Of a DNA stretch of 64,000 nucleotides, positions 61,916 to 64,000 are shown one piece after another; positions within the stretch are counted from its first letter, which is position 1; every line of letters begins with the position of its first letter. Origin of the DNA: Bacillota bacterium (GTDB lineage: Bacteria > Bacillota > Clostridia > Lachnospirales > Lachnospiraceae); the NCBI GenBank assembly GCA_029224465.1, contig JAQXUQ010000006.1, positions 186,001 to 250,000 on the forward strand. The letters are read 5' to 3'. Both the position numbers and the translations under genes were made by a program. Under the pieces are notes generated by a model. That model was not told the DNA's origin. It saw nothing but the letters and a program-made list of their open reading frames with translations, and made no database searches.

Positions 61916-63325
61916 ATGGCAAAAGTACAGATCATGGAAACCGTTCTGCGTGATGCCGGTCAGTCTCTGATCGCCACCAGAATGCCCATTGAAGAAATGC
62001 TTCCCATCGTTGATACGATGGACCAGGTCGGATACGCCGCAGTAGAGTGCTGGGGCGGCGCGACCTTTGACAGCTGCCTGCGTTTCCTGCATGAGGATCC
62101 GTGGGAGAGACTTCGTGTTTTGAAGAGTCATTTCAAGAAGACACCTACCCAGATGCTGCTGCGCGGACAGAATATCCTCGGATATTCCCACTACGCGGAC
62201 GATGTTGTAGACCGTTTTGTCAAGAAGTCGGTTGAGAACGGTATTGACAGAATCAGAATTTTCGACTGCCTGAACGATCTCCGCAACATGAAGACTGCGG
62301 TAAAGGCAACAAAGGAAGCCGGCGCGCACGCGCAGATCGCTCTGGTTTATACGCTTGGTGACGCTTATACGCTTGAGTACTGGGAGAAGATTGCGAGCCA
62401 GATCGAAGAGCTCGGCGCGGATTCCCTGTGCATCAAGGATATGTCCGGTCTTCTTCGTCCTCAGCAGGCATACGAGCTTGTTACTGCGCTCAAGAGAGGA
62501 ACCAAGCTTCCGATCGACCTGCATACACACTATACTTCCGGTCAGGCTTCAATGACCTACTGGAAGGCGGCGGAAGCGGGCGTTGATATCATTGACTGCG
62601 CGACAACTCCGTTTGCGCTCGGCACTTCCCAGCCTTCGACCGATGTCATGGTAGAGGCTTTCCGCGGAACCGCTTATGATACCGGCCTCGATCAGAACCT
62701 TCTGAAGAAGATTTCCGATTACTTCACACCTTACCGTGAAGAGTGCATCAAGAACGGTCTTCTTTCCACGAAGGTACTTGGTGTTAACACCAGAACTATG
62801 CTTTATCAGGTTCCCGGCGGCATGCTTTCCAACATGATCAAGCAGCTGGCAGATCAGGGCAAGTCCGACAAGCTGACCGAGGTTCTCGAAGAGGTACCGA
62901 GAGTACGTAAGGATCTCGGCGAGCCGCCGCTTGTAACACCTTCTTCCCAGATCGTCGGCACACAGGCTGTCATGAATGTTCTGATGGGTGAGCGCTACAA
63001 GATGTGCACGCAGCAGACAAAGGACCTCTGCCTCGGCAAGTACGGCCAGACAATCAAGCCGATGAATGAAGAAGTTGTAGAGAAGGTTATCGGCAAGGAG
63101 AATATGTCGAAGCGTATTACGTGCCGCCCCGCGGATCTGATCGAACCCGCGATGGAGAAATTCACAAAGGAAGCAAAGGAGCACGGCGCGGAGAGCGAAG
63201 AGGATGTTCTGTCCTACGCTTCCTTCCCGCAGGTTGCCACTGATTTCTTCAAGTGGAGACAGGCACAGAAGACAAAGGTTGATGTGACCAAGGCAGATAC
63301 TGCCAACGGCGCATACCCCGCGTAA
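61916..63325 (+). CDS. Oxaloacetate/pyruvate carboxyltransferase (OadA/5S-like, no biotin domain)
   Basis: The 469-residue protein is the alpha-type carboxyltransferase: METVLRDAGQSL, the catalytic lysine region SLCIKDMSGLL and metal-binding IDLHTHYTSG are intact. The C-terminal biotinyl domain of classic OadA is missing; the separate carrier supplies it. It transfers CO2 between oxaloacetate/pyruvate and biotin. Together with the MmdA-like subunit the operon resembles a transcarboxylase (12S + 5S + 1.3S) linked to a sodium pump. AAGGAGAAC precedes the ATG. Confidence 0.93.
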   Translation: MAKVQIMETVLRDAGQSLIATRMPIEEMLPIVDTMDQVGYAAVECWGGATFDSCLRFLHEDPWERLRVLKSHFKKTPTQMLLRGQNILGYSHYADDVVDRFVKKSVENGIDRIRIFDCLNDLRNMKTAVKATKEAGAHAQIALVYTLGDAYTLEYWEKIASQIEELGADSLCIKDMSGLLRPQQAYELVTALKRGTKLPIDLHTHYTSGQASMTYWKAAEAGVDIIDCATTPFALGTSQPSTDVMVEAFRGTAYDTGLDQNLLKKISDYFTPYREECIKNGLLSTKVLGVNTRTMLYQVPGGMLSNMIKQLADQGKSDKLTEVLEEVPRVRKDLGEPPLVTPSSQIVGTQAVMNVLMGERYKMCTQQTKDLCLGKYGQTIKPMNEEVVEKVIGKENMSKRITCRPADLIEPAMEKFTKEAKEHGAESEEDVLSYASFPQVATDFFKWRQAQKTKVDVTKADTANGAYPA

Positions 63326-63353
63326 TCTGAAATATTCATGCATGCAGTTTATG

Positions 63354-63384
63354 GCCGCTCCGGGACTGACCGGAGCGGCTTTTT
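63354..63384 (+). terminator. Terminator of the carboxyltransferase operon
   Basis: GCCGCTCCGG pairs perfectly with CCGGAGCGGC around GACTGA, followed by TTTTT, 28 bases after the stop. Confidence 0.9.
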
Positions 63385-63422
63385 ACAATAGCGTGCCGTG
63401 TGGCGCGTGTTTTCCGTTTTCC

Positions 63423-64000
63423 ATGAATTATCTTTCGATTCCGTTCGCGGCACTGACAGCCGTTACCATGCTCGTATACTATCTGCTGCCGCTGCGCTGG
63501 CGCTGGATCGCGCTTCTTTCGGGCAGCGCTGTTTTTTATATATTTGCCTGCAGACGTATTCCGGAGCTTCTGCTGTTTCTTCTGACGGTCTTGTTCAGTT
63601 ATTACGCAGCCTCGTTCCGGACACGGCGTGTCCCCGCGCTTTTTATGACGGCACTGCCTCTTATAGCCTTGAAATGCGCGCAGTTCGCAGGTATATCCTC
63701 TTTTCCCAAGAGCTTTACAGGCAGCGGCGCAGCGCTTCTTGTTCCTGTTGGCCTTTCGTTTTACACACTTACTATGATTTCGTATCTCGCGGATGTTTAC
63801 AGCGGCAAAATACAGCCGCAGCGAAGCTTTCCGCGCTACGTATTGTATATCTCTTTTTTTCCGCAGATTGTGCAGGGACCGATTCCGAGGTACGGACAGC
63901 TTTCAGAGCAGCTCTTTACCGGACACACGTTTAAGCTGCGGAAGATCGCAGACGCATGCAAACTGATTGTGTGGGGCATTTTCCTTAAGTATATGATCGC
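63423..64000 (+). CDS. MBOAT-family O-acyltransferase (cut by the window end)
   Basis: The frame from ATG 63423 is open to the end of the window (192 codons visible) and is absent from the track, which lists a shadow ORF at 63398. Motifs fit AlgI/DltB-type acyltransferases: VGLSFYTLTMISYLADVYSG (a family core segment) and FFPQIVQGPIPRYGQL. Several hydrophobic segments are seen (MNYLSIPFAALTAVTMLVYYLLPL). It probably O-acetylates a cell-surface polysaccharide. The ribosome binding site is weak. Confidence 0.88.
   Translation, partial: MNYLSIPFAALTAVTMLVYYLLPLRWRWIALLSGSAVFYIFACRRIPELLLFLLTVLFSYYAASFRTRRVPALFMTALPLIALKCAQFAGISSFPKSFTGSGAALLVPVGLSFYTLTMISYLADVYSGKIQPQRSFPRYVLYISFFPQIVQGPIPRYGQLSEQLFTGHTFKLRKIADACKLIVWGIFLKYMI

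Noticed and set aside
63398-63934. 178-codon ORF in the track near the window end
   Set aside because: The MBOAT frame from 63423 has clear family motifs in another frame and is open to the window edge; the track ORF is its shadow.

Overview
The window looks like a chromosome segment of a Gram-positive anaerobe of the Bacillota, probably class Clostridia. The grounds are the gene orders secG-rnr-smpB-ssrA, era-recO-glyS-alaS and scpA-scpB, the dimeric-type glycyl-tRNA synthetase, and the biotin/sodium-pump decarboxylase operon. Genus and family cannot be fixed by reading alone. Host genes are moderately GC-rich with strong GGAGG-type ribosome binding sites.

Layout. 1-5.3 kb is host sequence: the tail of a CobW-like protein, a CobW-family GTPase fused to a TIGR03943-like domain, rpsT (minus strand), secG, rnr, smpB and the tmRNA gene ssrA. 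5.3-37.0 kb is a complete-looking temperate siphovirus prophage of about 31.7 kb inserted at the 3' end of ssrA. It runs from a large serine integrase and a CI/LexA-type repressor (both leftward), through an early rightward operon (small regulators, antirepressor), a replication module (DUF2800- and DUF2815-like proteins, family A DNA polymerase, VirE-type primase-helicase, an iteron-like repeat array, VRR-NUC nuclease, SNF2 helicase) and an ArpU-like late regulator. The late part is HNH endonuclease, terminase, HK97-type portal/protease/capsid, connectors, tail tube, tail chaperone pair with a -1 frameshift, tape measure, tail tip, holin, endolysin and tail fibres. 37.1-45.4 kb is a host operon with two CodA-like deaminases, a five-part Urt/Liv-type ABC importer and a cytidylate-kinase-like protein. 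45.4-57.8 kb holds housekeeping genes (M16C peptidase, era, recO, glyS, alaS, rpsU, phosphoesterase, scpAB). 58.1-63.3 kb is a five-gene biotin-dependent carboxyltransferase/sodium-pump operon, and the window ends inside an MBOAT-family gene.

The most notable structure is at the prophage right end. The last tail-fibre gene carries a 23-bp sequence that recurs, perfectly inverted, about 0.8 kb downstream. Between the copies lie the expressed fibre C-terminus and, on the opposite strand, a start-less second C-terminus in the matching frame. The two reading frames meet tail to tail at a shared CCTAGG. This is the architecture of an invertible receptor-binding switch. No dedicated invertase gene is visible in the window.

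Other points of interest are: a 9-bp repeat array (CTATTCACA/TGTGAATAG) after the primase-helicase gene that looks like a phage origin; insertion of a serine-integrase phage at tmRNA, with the phage supplying a new 3' end and terminator; two frame disruptions in the phage early region (an A9 run and the Walker A motif of the SNF2 helicase); and a hybrid operon that combines 12S-like and 5S-like carboxyltransferases with one biotin carrier and an OadB-type membrane pump.

Functions are assigned from motifs and remembered family features, without database searches. Family numbers such as DUF2800 are from memory.
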